In this document: piece by piece, positions 21,463 through 32,394 of the stretch
Numbering within the stretch: the stretch's first letter is position 1
How the letters are laid out: each line of letters starts with the position of its first letter
NCBI GenBank assembly: GCA_031002005.1
Contig: JARYHS010013631.1
Location: 63,733,832-63,797,831 of the forward strand
Length of the DNA stretch: 64,000 bases
Source: Vandiemenella viatica
Lineage: Eukaryota; Arthropoda; Insecta; Orthoptera; Morabidae
Direction of reading: 5' to 3'
The notes under the pieces: model-generated
Told to the model about the DNA's origin: nothing
Seen by the model: only the letters and a program-made list of their open reading frames with translations
Database searches by the model: none
Position numbers and translations under genes: made by a program

Positions 21463-22815
21463 CTTTGGAGGAAATTAAAGGTGCGATAACCAGACAGACT
21501 TGTGATAAATGACTGAAATTTGGCCCCAAGTATCCCCATATGATGAGTATTAAATGATTTAGAATTGAAAGATTTACAGGTAATAGTATGAGAATTACAG
21601 GACCATATTTTTTTGCGTATAATTGATGAACAATGTGATGTAACATGACACTTTAATGTTCACAAGTCTTGTTGACCAAGTATGAGTCATACTGTATGAC
21701 CAAGTGAAGAGTAATATCCTTCTACTTCCAAAAGTCTAACTGTGAAAGAGGTTGGTGAATTGGCGTGTTTGAAATGGGTGCATCATATCACGAAATTTTC
21801 CGAAGGTTTGACAATATTGCAATGTCAGTAAATAGACTTGTTACACAGTGGATAAAAGAAGTCTCTAGTACTCCTAGAGCATGAACAGGTCCATACAGAA
21901 CGACAACAGCACGTAAAGACCGCTAAATTGTGTGGGTAGCTGTTGCTGGTAAACGGGTAACTGCAGGCCAGATCCAAGCAGTGGTTACCGAGAGACTCAT
22001 GCCCCGGACGATTGTAAAACTAATTGCTTGAAGTAAAGTTACACTCTCTGATCCTTATACAATGTGACACATTAATCTGACTTGCCAACATCGTTTAACC
22101 TGCAAAATGCAAATGGAAACGTGAACAGCATGTATTTGTGTTTAGACACCAGTATCGATTCTGTCGAAAACATATACGCAGGCGTAAAGGAGAAATGGCT
22201 TACCCTGCTGTGATTTCAGAACGTCTCGTAGGTCCAGTCACTGGTGTCATGGTCTGGGTGTACCCAATCAATTTCGACATCAGAACTGAGTCGATTTATG
22301 TTGACGGCACAATGACAGCCCACCACTATGTGGAAGGGGTGCTGCATCCTATTGTAATATCCTTCATGCCCACCATGTTCCAACAGGATAACGTCCGTCC
22401 TCATACTGTAGCCATCACAACAGAAGCCTCGCAAGGGGTTGCGATCACAATGTGGACCACACGGCCTCCAGAATTGTCCCCAATAGAGCATGTCTAGGAT
22501 ACCAGGTGTAGACACATTAGATCACATGGTCACCCAGCACAAACTGTACAACAGCTGACTGCACAAGACATGCAGGCGTAGAGAGACATACCCCAAGAAG
22601 ACACCCAAACTCTTACTGATTCAGTGCCGGCAAGGATCCACGAATGTATAAGTGCTCAAGGTGGGCGCACTTCTTACTGAAAACTGTATCTACTTAGCCT
22701 GATCCATTTCAATTTGTTATCATTTCTTCTATGTATAACCTTGGTTACATCTACAAAGTTTCCTAAAATTTCACCATTCCAGTCTTTGTGTTGCACTTTT
22801 AATTTTCCGCCAGTT
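21463..22815 (+). mobile_element. Tc1-like transposon Tc1-E, copy 1, decayed
   Basis: Inverted termini run inward from a TA on each side (21,461-21,462 and 22,816-22,817). The left end has GGAGGAAATTAAAGGTGC and the right, reversed, has GGCGGAAAATTAAAAGTGC. Element length is 1,353 bp. The family has a second copy at 45,935-47,492. Copy 1 preserves the undisturbed site (TCTTGTTGACCAAG at 21,667) into which a SINE has jumped in copy 2. Confidence 0.82.
21740..22660 (+). pseudogene. Tc1-E transposase pseudogene, copy 1
   Basis: This is a broken Tc1-family transposase. The best frame, 22,138-22,497 (119 aa), shows VMVWVYPINF (in place of GVMVWGAI), FQQDNVRPHT containing the second catalytic aspartate, and PPELSPIEHV with the catalytic glutamate. 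The N-terminal helix-turn-helix region around 21,745-21,870 (RLVTQWIKE-like) is visible but split by stops. There is a stop right after PIEHV. The first catalytic aspartate is not legible. Confidence 0.75.
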
Positions 22816-22817
22816 TA

Positions 22818-23639
22818 GTTTGGTATCCTTTTATTCCCTATTTATGAGTGGTTGCTTCTCTGCCAAATATGCACGCAGCTCTTCGATGTTGTAGTTCTTC
22901 GGTCTCAGGTAGTCTGCACTCGTACAAGTGTTTGTAAACCGAACTGCATCGGTGCTTTATTTGGTCATGGCCACCTATTTGTTTTCAAAAATTATTAACC
23001 CTTGATCGAAAATCTCCACAAAAAAATAAGTTCTAGTGTTATGTTTTCTACGCGTGCTTTCGCAAGTGTATACCCACTCATTAATATCATACACTTCTCC
23101 CATAAAGATTTTGGACTCGATGAGCTACGTGTAGTCACTATTATAGTTAATAGGTTAGTGATTTACTGTGGGGAGGAGGTTAATTCCTCTTCTTCAAGCA
23201 ACTGAGCAGCTGAAAGGCCTCTCTGTATCTTTGGCACTCGTCTTCAATTATTGTACTACGAAAGAAATTGGTCTTCGAAGTGCATTCGAAATATATATAT
23301 ATCGGCGTTATTTGCGTAAACTATGTACACTCGACTGAAGACGTCTCTTGAAACAGCATCATTTCCAGGTAACGTATCCCCAACATTTCTTCTACAGAAA
23401 ACATTCTACGAGGAATTCCACGTATAGTATCAAAGAGCCTCGGAATAAAGTAATGTTCTTCCGTTAGATCCTGTTGACATAATTGGTAGAATGCTGTCAA
23501 AATCGTGTTCGGTTGCTGATTTAACTTTCCAATGGCCCTCTCCCTTGTAAAGTAATTACTCTAGCCCATTACCAAATTTACATTTAGATAGAGGCTAATG
23601 TGTTCGTAATCACTAGCTGTGAATTCTGTCTCTGTCATA
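22818..23639. other. No recognised feature
   Basis: No coding or repeat motif is recognised. A short (AT)n run lies at about 23,290-23,301. The small ORF at 23,002-23,205 lacks recognisable motifs. Confidence 0.4.
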
Positions 23640-23835
23640 CCCGCCCCGTAATCTTACTGGGTATATGGGACCTGCAGTTTAATGGGGAATCAGAAGCACG
23701 GAACCGTTCTGGCGTGCTTCAGAATACACAGCAAGGCCTTTAAAGATCACCGCCGAGACATGGATTCGAACCGAGGATGTTTCGATCTCCAGTCAGACGG
23801 CTTTACCACTTACCCACCAGACCACTCTTTGATTT
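23640..23835 (-). mobile_element. SINE2, tRNA-derived SINE (minus strand)
   Basis: Read on the minus strand, the head has GTGGTCTGGTGGGTAAGTGG (A-box region) and a perfect pol III B box GGTTCGAATCC at about 23,768-23,778. The body has TTCTGGCGTGCTTC and CAGTTTAATG on the plus strand. It shares these blocks with 33,360-33,600 and 36,955-36,995, which defines a family. It is a SINE and not a working tRNA gene, because the 3' half departs from tRNA. Confidence 0.65.
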
Positions 23836-24061
23836 AGGGGAAACATCATAAGGAGCCAGCGCAAATAGGAAATCTTATAATCCCCCTAACTGCTTCATTG
23901 ATGTTAATGTATCTTCCAAAATAATATTGCATCACTTCAATTTTTGTTCTCTTATGGGCTATACCAAAGGCAGCCATATCACTGCCTTTGTCTACACACA
24001 TGTAAATATATTTAATTACTTTTACAGTTACATTTCTCAGCGTCAATATGTGCCTGGAATA

Positions 24062-25483
24062 CACTCCTGGAAATTGAAATAAGAACACCGTGAATTCATT
24101 GTCCCAGGAATGGGAAACTTTATATACACATTCCTGGGGTCAGATACAACACATGATCACACAGACAGAACCATAGGCACATAGACACAGGCAACAGAGC
24201 ATGCACAATGTCAGCACTAGTACCGTGTATATCCTCCTTTCGCAGCAATGCAGGCTGCAATTCTCCCATGGAGACGATCGTAGAGGTGCTGGATGTAGTC
24301 CTGTGGAACGGCATGCCAAGCCATTTCCACCTGGCGCCTCAGCTGGACCAACGTTCGTGCTGGACGTGCAGACCGCGTGAGACGACGTTTCATCCAGTCC
24401 CAAACATGCTCAATGGGGGACAGATCCGGTGATCTCGCTGGCCAGGGTAGTTGACTTACACCTTCTAGAGCACATTGGGTGGCACGGGATACATGTGGAC
24501 GTGCATTGTCCTGTTGGAACAGCATGTTCCCTTGCCGGTCTAGGAATGGTAGAACGATGGGTTCGATGACGGTTTGAATGTACCGTGCACCGTTCAGTGT
24601 CCCCTCGACGATCACCAGAGTTGTACGGCCAGTGTAGGAGATCGCTCCCCACACCATGATGCCGGGTGTTGGCCCTGTGTGCCTCGGTCGTATGCAGTCC
24701 TGATTGTGGCGCTCACCTGCACGGCGCCAAACACGCATACGACCATCATTGGCATCAAGGTAGAAGAGACTCTCATCACTGAAGACGACACGTCTCCATT
24801 CGTCCCTCCATACACGCCTGACGCGACACCACTGGAGGCGGGCTGCACGATGTTGGGGCGTGAGCGGAAGACGACCTAACGGTGCGCGGGACCGTAGCCC
24901 AGCTTCATGGAGACGGTTGCGAATGGTCCTCTCTGATACCCCAGGAGCAACAGTGTCCCTAATTTGCCGGGAAGTGGCGGTGCGGTCCCCTACGGCACTG
25001 CGTAGGATGCGACGGTCTTGGCGTGCGTCCGTGCGTCGCTGCTGTCCGGACCCAGGTCGACGGGCACGTGCACCTTCCGCCGACCACTGGCTACAACGTC
25101 GATGTACTGTGGAGACCTCGCGCCCCACATGTTGAGAAATTCGGCGGTACGTCCACCCGGCCTCCCGCATGCCCACTATACGCCCTCACTCAAAGTCCGT
25201 CAACTGCACATACGGTTCACGTACACGCTGTCGCGGCATGCTACCAGTGTTAAAGACTGAGATGGAGCTCTGTATGCCACGGCAAACTGGCTGACACTGA
25301 CTGCGGCGGTGTCCAACCGCTGCGCAGCTAGCGCCCTTCGACGGCCAACACTGCTGTTCCTGGTGTGTCCGCTGTGCCGTTCGTTTGATCATTGCTTGTA
25401 CAGCCCTCTCGTAGTGTCCGGAGCAAGTATGGTGGGTCTTACACACCGGCGTCAATGTGTTCTTATTTCAATTTCCAGGAGTG
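24062..25483 (-). mobile_element. Tc1-like transposon Tc1-D, near intact, 1,422 bp
   Basis: This is a complete Tc1-like element. It has perfect 27-bp terminal inverted repeats beginning CACTCCTGGAAATTGAAA and a TA target duplication at 24,060-24,061 and 25,484-25,485. It carries a single transposase gene on the minus strand. It is markedly GC-richer than its surroundings. Perfect termini and a long open frame suggest recent activity. Outside the TIR, left and right sequence diverge immediately. Confidence 0.95.
24217..25176 (-). CDS. Tc1-like transposase (319 aa open frame, start shortened)
   Basis: This is a cut-and-paste transposase. The N-terminal paired-type DNA-binding region has GWTYRRISQHVGREVSTVHRR (first helix-turn-helix, residues ~7-27) and SERTIRNRLHEAGL (~80-93). 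The DDE core shows VVFSDESLF (first D), VWGAISYTG, FQQDNARPH (second D) and SPDLSPIEHVWDWM (E), ending AAKGGYTRY. I count 32 residues between the second D and the E, against 34 in canonical Tc1. The natural start is probably the ATG at 25,239, 21 codons upstream. Codon 18 of that frame is TGA (25,186-25,188), likely a CpG-decayed CGA. The 25,176 ATG therefore gives a slightly shortened protein, and activity is doubtful. Confidence 0.88.
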   Translation of the reverse strand: MGMREAGWTYRRISQHVGREVSTVHRRCSQWSAEGARARRPGSGQQRRTDARQDRRILRSAVGDRTATSRQIRDTVAPGVSERTIRNRLHEAGLRSRAPLGRLPLTPQHRAARLQWCRVRRVWRDEWRRVVFSDESLFYLDANDGRMRVWRRAGERHNQDCIRPRHTGPTPGIMVWGAISYTGRTTLVIVEGTLNGARYIQTVIEPIVLPFLDRQGNMLFQQDNARPHVSRATQCALEGVSQLPWPARSPDLSPIEHVWDWMKRRLTRSARPARTLVQLRRQVEMAWHAVPQDYIQHLYDRLHGRIAACIAAKGGYTRY

Positions 25484-25485
25484 TA

Positions 25486-26800
25486 TTTTAGAAAGCTGAG
25501 GTGAAAATTGCACAACCCTCGTGTTGTGAATTTCTGTGTTACCACGCAGCTTCAATTTCATCGTGAACTATTCGTCTTTTAGAACTCGCCGTATGTATCG
25601 AGAATAACGGTCATCACTAGCTTGTGTATCTATGATCAGCTCTCTTGTGCATTTCTTAATACACTTCATACAAGCCGAGTCCATGGATCACATTTTCCGT
25701 TACCTCTGCGAAAACACTGGGATCATGTCTTGTGTCAGCGAGCTCAGCAAATACAACGACATCGATTTGTGAAGTATAGATTTTCTCGGCCAGCCACATT
25801 GAATCTTGTGAGTGAGCTAGTCTGCGCTTCTCGCGTTCAATGTGTTTAGCACTCGCCTAGGAGATCCTAAAACGCTACCCTTCGTTACAATGTTGATTCA
25901 TTTCAATTAGTTTTGTCTGAACACTCTTGCAATTAACTCGTGGTAGTCACGAGTGTACATGACCTTTTGTGAGCATTTCCTTTATCTTTTGGTGTACTTT
26001 CTCAAACGTTTTCTTTAAAATATATATATATATATATTTTAAATGCTTAAAATCCTTCGTCATTGATTAGAGAAGATTTAGACACACCATATTTCAGTTT
26101 GAAACATATGAATAAAATTTTATATCAGTTAGTTAATTTTTAACTAGCTGATGCCCGTAACGCACTTTTAATGAATCGAGGAGTATTAATAATAACTGTT
26201 GGGATCACATGGGTATTTATTTATTTATTTAGCGGTTTGATTTTGAGATGAGCTAAGATATTCTACGGAAGTTAATCTCTAGGACAATTAGACTTCTTTG
26301 TTTGTAGTCAAGAATGACACAAATGCAGTGAGAAATCTGATGGAGTTACTACCCTTAGAAATGACAGATGAAGATTTGAAGTGAGGCCATAAGGGAAAAA
26401 TAAGAAGGAAATTTCACGATCTATCAACCGCGACAAGAATCTAATTAACATTACACGTATTTCCATATTTATTTTTTTACTTCAATAATGTGTTACAAAT
26501 AGTGTTGCCTTGTGAAAAATGATACATTTGTCCAATGAACATCATAATTGTTTCAAAAAAACAATAAAAATTATACTACTGCATAATACTTCAACTAGCA
26601 ATTTAAAACTGAATGTTATAATATATGTCATAAACTTATTGTAAATGTGCAATAATAAAGACTTTTATCTGTGGAATTAAAAATGAAATAAAGCAGAAGT
26701 GAAATTATGTGTTAGGATGGTATAAAATTCTGAGGTTTGTAGCAAGACTTAACATATATGATAAAACAAAGTAAACCAGAACATTAATTGATAACTGCTT
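25486..26800. other. No recognised feature
   Basis: AT-rich with (TA)n runs near 26,022-26,035 and a short TTTA repeat near 26,215-26,228. The 75-aa ORF at 25,622-25,849 has no recognisable motif. Nothing else is supported. Confidence 0.4.
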
Positions 26801-26865
26801 AAATGCTTGGTAGAGATAGCAGTTCTGAAGTCAATCTTTTAGAAATAGAACAAACAGTAGGCTCG

Positions 26866-27130
26866 GAACCATATTATGTGTTTCAAACACAGGAGATGGA
26901 GAGGACGCAAGAGAGGGCAGCTGGATTTGTTTGCGGAAATTACTGCACAACACAATCAGGAAATGGTGTGATGGTAATCGTTGGTAGACAGAAGGCGTGC
27001 GGAGAAAGATCGGGAAGTGTACGCATATAAGGCATGCAGTGGCTACAACGACCAGGATGGATATAGCGAGAAGAATCAGGAGTAGTATGTGAAAAGGATT
27101 AAATACCATTCCCACAAGCCAGCATTTGAT
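26866..27130 (+). pseudogene. LINE-A-like C-terminal remnant
   Basis: This is plus-strand decayed sequence related to LINE-A. QEMERTQERAAGFVCGNYC parallels the IQEMERVQERA and RAARFVSGNYRR block of LINE-A ORF2. It continues as weak similarity past 27,030 in shifted frames. It is older and far more diverged than the copies at 0-16 kb. No tail or target duplication is visible. Confidence 0.6.
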
Positions 27131-27660
27131 TTTGAGCAGAAGAAATTTTTTATCTATTGAGGGAGTCAGTCTTAAAAAATTTAGAAACATAACTTGAAGG
27201 CAGTGGATGCCTGACGACGTGGCTCAGGACAAAGTGGTTGAGTAATTCGTTATAATCCCCACGCTAGACATAAGGGCTATGAATGAAAACTGTGCGAGTA
27301 GCTAAAGCAATGTCTCGAACTATATGCGGGTTTTTGCACTTGGTGAAGCAAACGATAATGATATACACAATCTCCGATCAAAATATATTGCTGCATGAAG
27401 CAGAACTCAACTTTGAAGGCACACCCCTGACAATCAGAAGTAATCCAGGCTAATCTTCTTTTGACAGGAAAATTGCGGATTCAGAACTACTGATCACATG
27501 GTCTACGCTGGCCCAGGACTGAACAATTGCCAGAACCGTATTAACAGGAAAGACGAGATACATTTGGACACCGAGGAAACCATAATCATAACTGTCCCAA
27601 ATACTTGTCTGGAGAAGGATCTTGAAATGAACCGGACTATATGTGGTGACATAGTGAAAA
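27131..27660. other. No recognised feature
   Basis: This is a mixed-composition interval with a 75-aa ORF starting at 27,498 without motifs. Nothing is assigned. Confidence 0.35.
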
Positions 27661-27745
27661 TTAACCCTAGAACTACATACCGGGGTAGATATCTACCCCA
27701 GGTAAACTTTAAACTACGTTTCTAAGTTAGTATGTGACATCATTT
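27661..27745. mobile_element. Possible piggyBac-like terminus
   Basis: TTAA at 27,661 is followed directly by CCCTAGAACTACATAC and then an 18-bp perfect palindrome, GGGGTAGATATCTACCCC. TTAA plus a CCCTAGA start is the piggyBac-superfamily signature. The opposite end (CTAGGGTTAA) is not found in the next kilobase, so this is a single end or a coincidence. Confidence 0.35.
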
Positions 27746-28281
27746 TATTTGTATAAAATTTATCTTTTTTTACATTTTGAATGATATTGAACACCAATAT
27801 TTTATCGATTTTTATTTGACTTTTCCGTAGGTCAGATTCCCATTTTTTTTTTAATTTTCAGAGTCCCAAATAAATAGAATTTTTTTGGCGAAACATCATG
27901 ATGGTATTTTTTTTTTTCAAAACTTTATACTTCCTCTTTAAAATCCCGTTTGAAATTTGAAAATAGGTTGTTTAGATAAATAGTTATAAATTTTTTTCTT
28001 TATTAAATGACGGTTTCATCGTTTCTTAGCACTTGTAGCGTGTGTTTTTGCATGAACAAAGTACTTCAATAAGTTATTTGTGTGCTCTTGCTCATTTTCT
28101 GAGATTTATTTTATGCATACCATTCCAGCACTTGTATCTCCGAAACTAAATCGGACACATGTTTATGTGAACTTTTTTACTCAATATTGTTCATACTACC
28201 ATTTCCTTTAGTATTTACCATTTCTCCTGAATGACCCTATATTGTTAAAATGAAGTGTATATTTCAAATAAACAACTGCAT
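27746..28281. other. No recognised feature, T-rich
   Basis: AT-rich with several T homopolymers. No coding signal is seen. Confidence 0.35.
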
Positions 28282-28289
28282 TTGATTTT

Positions 28290-28533
28290 TTTTTTTTTTT
28301 TTAATGGCTTTTGGCAACTACGCCATTTAGCCAGCTCAATGTGCTTATGATATCTCATCCAGTGAATTAGTTTTCTCCAGTACGTTATGATTCCTAATTA
28401 TAGACACCACAGGACGGACAGGACTTTCACACAGACACACAACACTTAAACATCCATGCCTGTGGCCGGATTCGAACCGGCGACCTTCGGCACGCGGAGC
28501 TAGTGCTCTATCCCCTACGCTACCGTGGCCGGC
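28290..28533 (-). mobile_element. SINE3, tRNA-derived SINE with poly(A)
   Basis: On the minus strand the head is GCCGGCCACGGTAGCGTAGG, then a perfect B box GGTTCGAATCC inside the stem GCCGG...CCGGC. The body ends in poly(A), seen as poly(T) at 28,286-28,302. A direct repeat TTGATTTT at 28,282-28,289 and 28,534-28,541 is the likely target duplication. The head differs from SINE1 and SINE2. Position plus poly(A) makes it a retroposon rather than a tRNA gene. Confidence 0.75.
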
Positions 28534-28820
28534 TTGATTTTATTTGCCCGTATATTGATAAAAGGAAATATAACTGCGACACCATCTAAAAGGGAATTGT
28601 CTGTTATTGAAGTACCTGCAGAAAAATACGTAGGGCAGACATAAAACATTTTAATGCGAGGAAGAGATTTAAAAAATTACAGTGTGATGTTTGTTTAATT
28701 TTACATGTTGCATTTTGTTTTTTTTTTACGACGACTACATGCGGAAATTCATGTATTGAGAAGTGCATCCAATGTTTAAGCTGTTTTCTCAGCACCAATT
28801 ACTAGAATCGGGTCACTTTT

Positions 28821-29048
28821 TATGGCTTTACGCCTCGTTGACGTCGAGGTCATTAGAGCCGGGAAAGGACTGGGGACAAGGAACGGGAAGGAGTTCAGCC
28901 ATGGCCTTTTTGAAGGAAGCATCCCGGCATTCGTCTGGAGTGATTTTGAGCAACCATGGAAACCCAAATGTGGATGTTCGGATGGGGATTCGAACCAGCG
29001 TCCTCCCGAATGCAAGGCCAGAACATTAACCGCTCACCCACCACGCTA
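28821..29048 (-). mobile_element. SINE1 copy (minus strand), diverged
   Basis: SINE1 is a ~240-bp tRNA-derived family with head ACCGAGCGTGGTGG, a pol III B box GGTTCGAATCC, a middle block CCAAATCTGGGTTTTCCATG and a tail CGACGAGGCGTAAAGC. This copy has the middle, GTTCGAATCC and tail blocks with several substitutions. No clear target duplication is found. Confidence 0.75.
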
Positions 29049-29069
29049 AGTGGGACAATGTGACAGCAT

Positions 29070-29165
29070 AACTCAAGAATTATTTGACAGAAAATAAGAA
29101 ACAGAGAGGTTAATAACAACTCAAGAATTATTTGACAGAAAATAAGAAACAGAGAGGTTAATAAC
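29070..29165. repeat. Perfect 48-bp tandem duplication
   Basis: Units 29,070-29,117 and 29,118-29,165 are identical, starting AACTCAAGAATTATTTGACA, and six bases of a third unit follow. It lies just beyond the SINE1 head. Confidence 0.95.
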
Positions 29166-29171
29166 AACTCA

Positions 29172-29980
29172 TTAAACCTTTACACGAAACTTAGGTATTT
29201 AAAAAATACATTAATCAAATAAATCTAATTATTCTTTTTTGAAATAATACTTTACTTACAAGCTTTCATCTAACCAAAAAATAATCTGTCATTTATCAAA
29301 TCCAGTTATTTATGAATATCATAGCCAAATATTCCGAGAAACTCATCAGAAGGTTTATTCACCTCACGAAAAATATGAATAAATAGATAATAATTAATTG
29401 TCTTTTGTTTTATTAACAGTTATTCGTTTTTTCTTAGAATTCCGAAACAAATTGCTACTACCACAGTAGGCGATATCGGCCTTTATTAGGGGCGTTTAAA
29501 GTAGCTTAATAATATATGATGTAGTGAAGAGAAGAAATATAAAAAATAGTGATGTGAATAAATATTTTAAGGGGGATTGTAAGAGATTGTGCAGATTGGT
29601 GGTTTCGAAATATGATCTTTAAAATCGGAAAAAAAACAACGTAGAACAGTTATAATTATAAAAAGAGTTCAAGTTACATTACACAAGAGTACAGGTTCAA
29701 ATGATTATTTCATCTGATCGCTTGTGGATGGTTTCCTGGACGATTTCCTGGCAATGGTGTCATTACAGCAACGATGCTCTAGAGAGGTTAGCGTCTGATG
29801 TAATAACTGTCTTCCGACTGCCTGTAGCGACAGAGAACGATGTTTTATTCATCGTCAATCCCCTCATCCCGTCGCATCCGATTTGTCGGAACGTGCTTCC
29901 CAGAGGAGTCGCGATCAAGCATATGGCTGGTCAGCCGGGCCGCTTGACCTGGTTCACTACCTGCCGCAGACTTGTTTCTG
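29172..29980. other. No recognised feature
   Basis: AT-rich up to about 29,700, then GC content rises toward the CpG-dense patch. The ORF at 29,701-30,003 has no recognisable domain. Confidence 0.35.
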
Positions 29981-30230
29981 AAAGTGGCGGCGGGACAAAG
30001 TGATAGAGGGGGTGGGGGGAGGTGGCGCCGGTGGGGGGAGGGACCGGGCCGAGGCTCGAGTCGCGCGCCGGCCAGTCTGGCGTCCACAGGCGTCCCGACG
30101 CCACCGTACAGGGACTGTAGTTGCGAGGTGTTGCGTTGCCGTCTCACGGTTGGGCCTCGTTTTCGTATTCCAGGCGCAGGTAAGTGCGAATTACGCGCTC
30201 TTCGACCGCAACTGGCCTGGTTCCCACCAC
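29981..30230 (+). promoter_or_regulatory. CpG-dense patch with consensus splice donor
   Basis: I count about 23 CpG dinucleotides between 29,981 and 30,180, against a very CpG-poor background. The patch ends in CAG|GTAAGT (donor between 30,179 and 30,180), a perfect metazoan 5' splice site. This layout would suit the promoter and untranslated first exon of a plus-strand host gene. No coding exon or recognised protein is found downstream in the window. A GC-rich transposon fragment is the alternative. Overlapping ORFs on both strands are low-complexity and probably not real. Confidence 0.35.
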
Positions 30231-32394
30231 ACAATGGGTTTCTGAAAGAGGCAACCGGATGCTGCGTCCTTCCAACCAGGAGGTGTTTTACGCCAAGGTC
30301 AACCAGGCTGTTATTCCGCCATCGATTACTGTGTTAATGAAAATCCTTGTGTCTGTTTTGCTTTGACAGCTGTTGTACTGTCTGGGTGCGCGTGCGATTC
30401 CTATCTATCATTGAAAAGATTTTTTTTCCAGTGTCATCTTCAATTTATTTCTGTGTCAACATTGTTTAGATAATGTAAAAAAAGATTCTATTGTATCAAG
30501 TAAAAAATGTCAGTCTTGTAGAGATTCCCTTTCATAAATTATGGTTCCATGATTTAATACTGGTGCCACTAGGATTTTTTTGCATGATTTGGTTATATGA
30601 GATACGCTGCGACGCCCCATGTTCATAAACTGTAGATCCCGCCATCACAGATTGACACACTGTCATCAGACAATATTACGTATGTTATCAAACTTTACGC
30701 TTAGTACCTCCCATCAATATCAATTATTTTTTATCTTGCAAGAAAAAAAATATTCGAAAGATGATCTACTATCAGTAAATAATGCGAACTCTGATGTATA
30801 AAAGAGTGAAAATTTTATACATGTAGGATGAAACAGTAGAGAAAGTACTCAACGCAGGGTATGCAATAAAAAATTGTGATTGTTAAGCTGTGTTAAATAA
30901 AGTGACCATATTTTTAGGTAACAATGATGCTTGCTCCTCTTAGGTAAGGACAATCAATACTTCAAATAATAACTCAGCTCTAAATAAGCAGATTTTTATC
31001 TGCGATGCACAGATTGAATGATTATGATTTAATATGTAGCGCTTAGTACATCTGGTACCGTATGCATAGCCTAAAATAATCTAAATTCCTAAAGATTAGT
31101 TCCTCCTGCCAGAAAAAAATTCTTTTTTCAAAAAAGGTACTTTTTTTGTTTTTCGGAGACAAATTTACTGTAATCTTTCATGCAGCTTCTGAAGACCATT
31201 GCAGAGAACCTGTGTTAATACACAGAGGAGTGTCGCTACTTGTATTCCAGCTTTGTAACTATTTATCTGTTTTGAAATCTGAAGATGGAATTTATTTCCT
31301 ACTTTCGCTTTGTCGTTAGCGGTATTACTATCTACATCGGAGGACAGGATTCTTAAAACAAGATGAAGAACGAATTAAGTCACGGCTTTTAGGAATGAAG
31401 CATACCAGCATATGTGTCAGCTGGTATCTGGAACTGAGCTCTGAATGACTACCCTTAATCGAAATTTCTTGTCACTGTACGAGCATTATCTTCTAGCGTT
31501 GGTGCACAAGTAGTAATGATCTTAGAATTCTCATCAATAAAAACGTTGTTCAAGGAAAACGTGATATTTAAGGCGGGAAAGTAAGTGGCGGAAATGTCGC
31601 TCCGTTCGTAGATCATCTCCCAACATAGGAGCCACCCGCAACTGCTGCCAATGGAATTGGTTTTATAGTTGAAACGCTGCCATAGTTAATGCGCGGTGAT
31701 ACGACAGAGCCACATTAAATCCTCTTCCCCTACATACTGACATCCTTATTACACGGTTTTAGAAGTCTCCAAGGAAATGCTAGGGTTGTCCCCATTTTTC
31801 ATATCAAAAAATTGACGTTACACAAACAAAATAACATAATATTTTTGTGAGAAATTGTAAGATTCAATTGTTCCTTAAGTTGAATCAACCAAATAATCAC
31901 AATTCTGACATGACGTAAACGCCCTCCTCAAATAAAAAAACATATGAGAAACGATGTGTAGTAATAGACATCAGCTGGTAGCATGTTTGACTATGAACTA
32001 GATGGCTGATGTTTTATATCCGACGTCGCACAGGAGTTTCTTGCAACGAAACGTCCGGAAAGGCTCCCGTCCGAGACCTCCTCAGTCTGTTATCCAATGA
32101 GTATCTAGGAAGACAGTCCTCGCTTGAGGTAACGTTGGCTTACTTGGTCTTGGTATCGCCTACACCTCCATTATATCTAGCAGCGAGTACACTAAAATAA
32201 ATATCATCTCCTACCTCCACCATTTCCCACCCACTGGTTCTGCAACTTCGCAGAAACAGTCTTCCAATGACAGTCAACAAGCGATGAGTGTTCTCACTGT
32301 CGACTGGTGGCGAAAGATTGACTCCATTCAGACAGCAATGTAACATTCAGCGAGACTCATGTCTTAGTTCGCTGAACTCAGATTTGTTTTCTGC
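30231..32394. other. No recognised feature
   Basis: About 2.1 kb with no repeat signature or coding motif. Small ORFs at 30,619 and 32,009 are uninformative. Confidence 0.4.

Noticed and set aside
23750..23835. tRNA gene candidate on the minus strand
   Set aside because: The same tRNA-like head plus body recurs at 33.4 kb, showing a SINE family.
24574..25253. Several plus-strand ORFs of 75-101 aa opposite the Tc1-D transposase
   Set aside because: They are antisense shadows of a GC-rich real coding frame with clear transposase motifs on the minus strand.
17546..26035. (TA)n runs at 17.55, 23.29 and 26.02 kb
   Set aside because: Ordinary short microsatellites with no further structure.
28450..28533. 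A tRNA gene candidate with intact B box and GCCGG stem
   Set aside because: It is followed by a non-tRNA body and poly(A) and flanked by a short direct repeat, so it is a SINE head. The anticodon arm does not fold convincingly.
29845..30337. ORFs of 121-129 aa on both strands in the CpG-dense patch
   Set aside because: GC-rich sequence has few stops. The predicted proteins are arginine/proline/glycine-rich without a recognisable domain.
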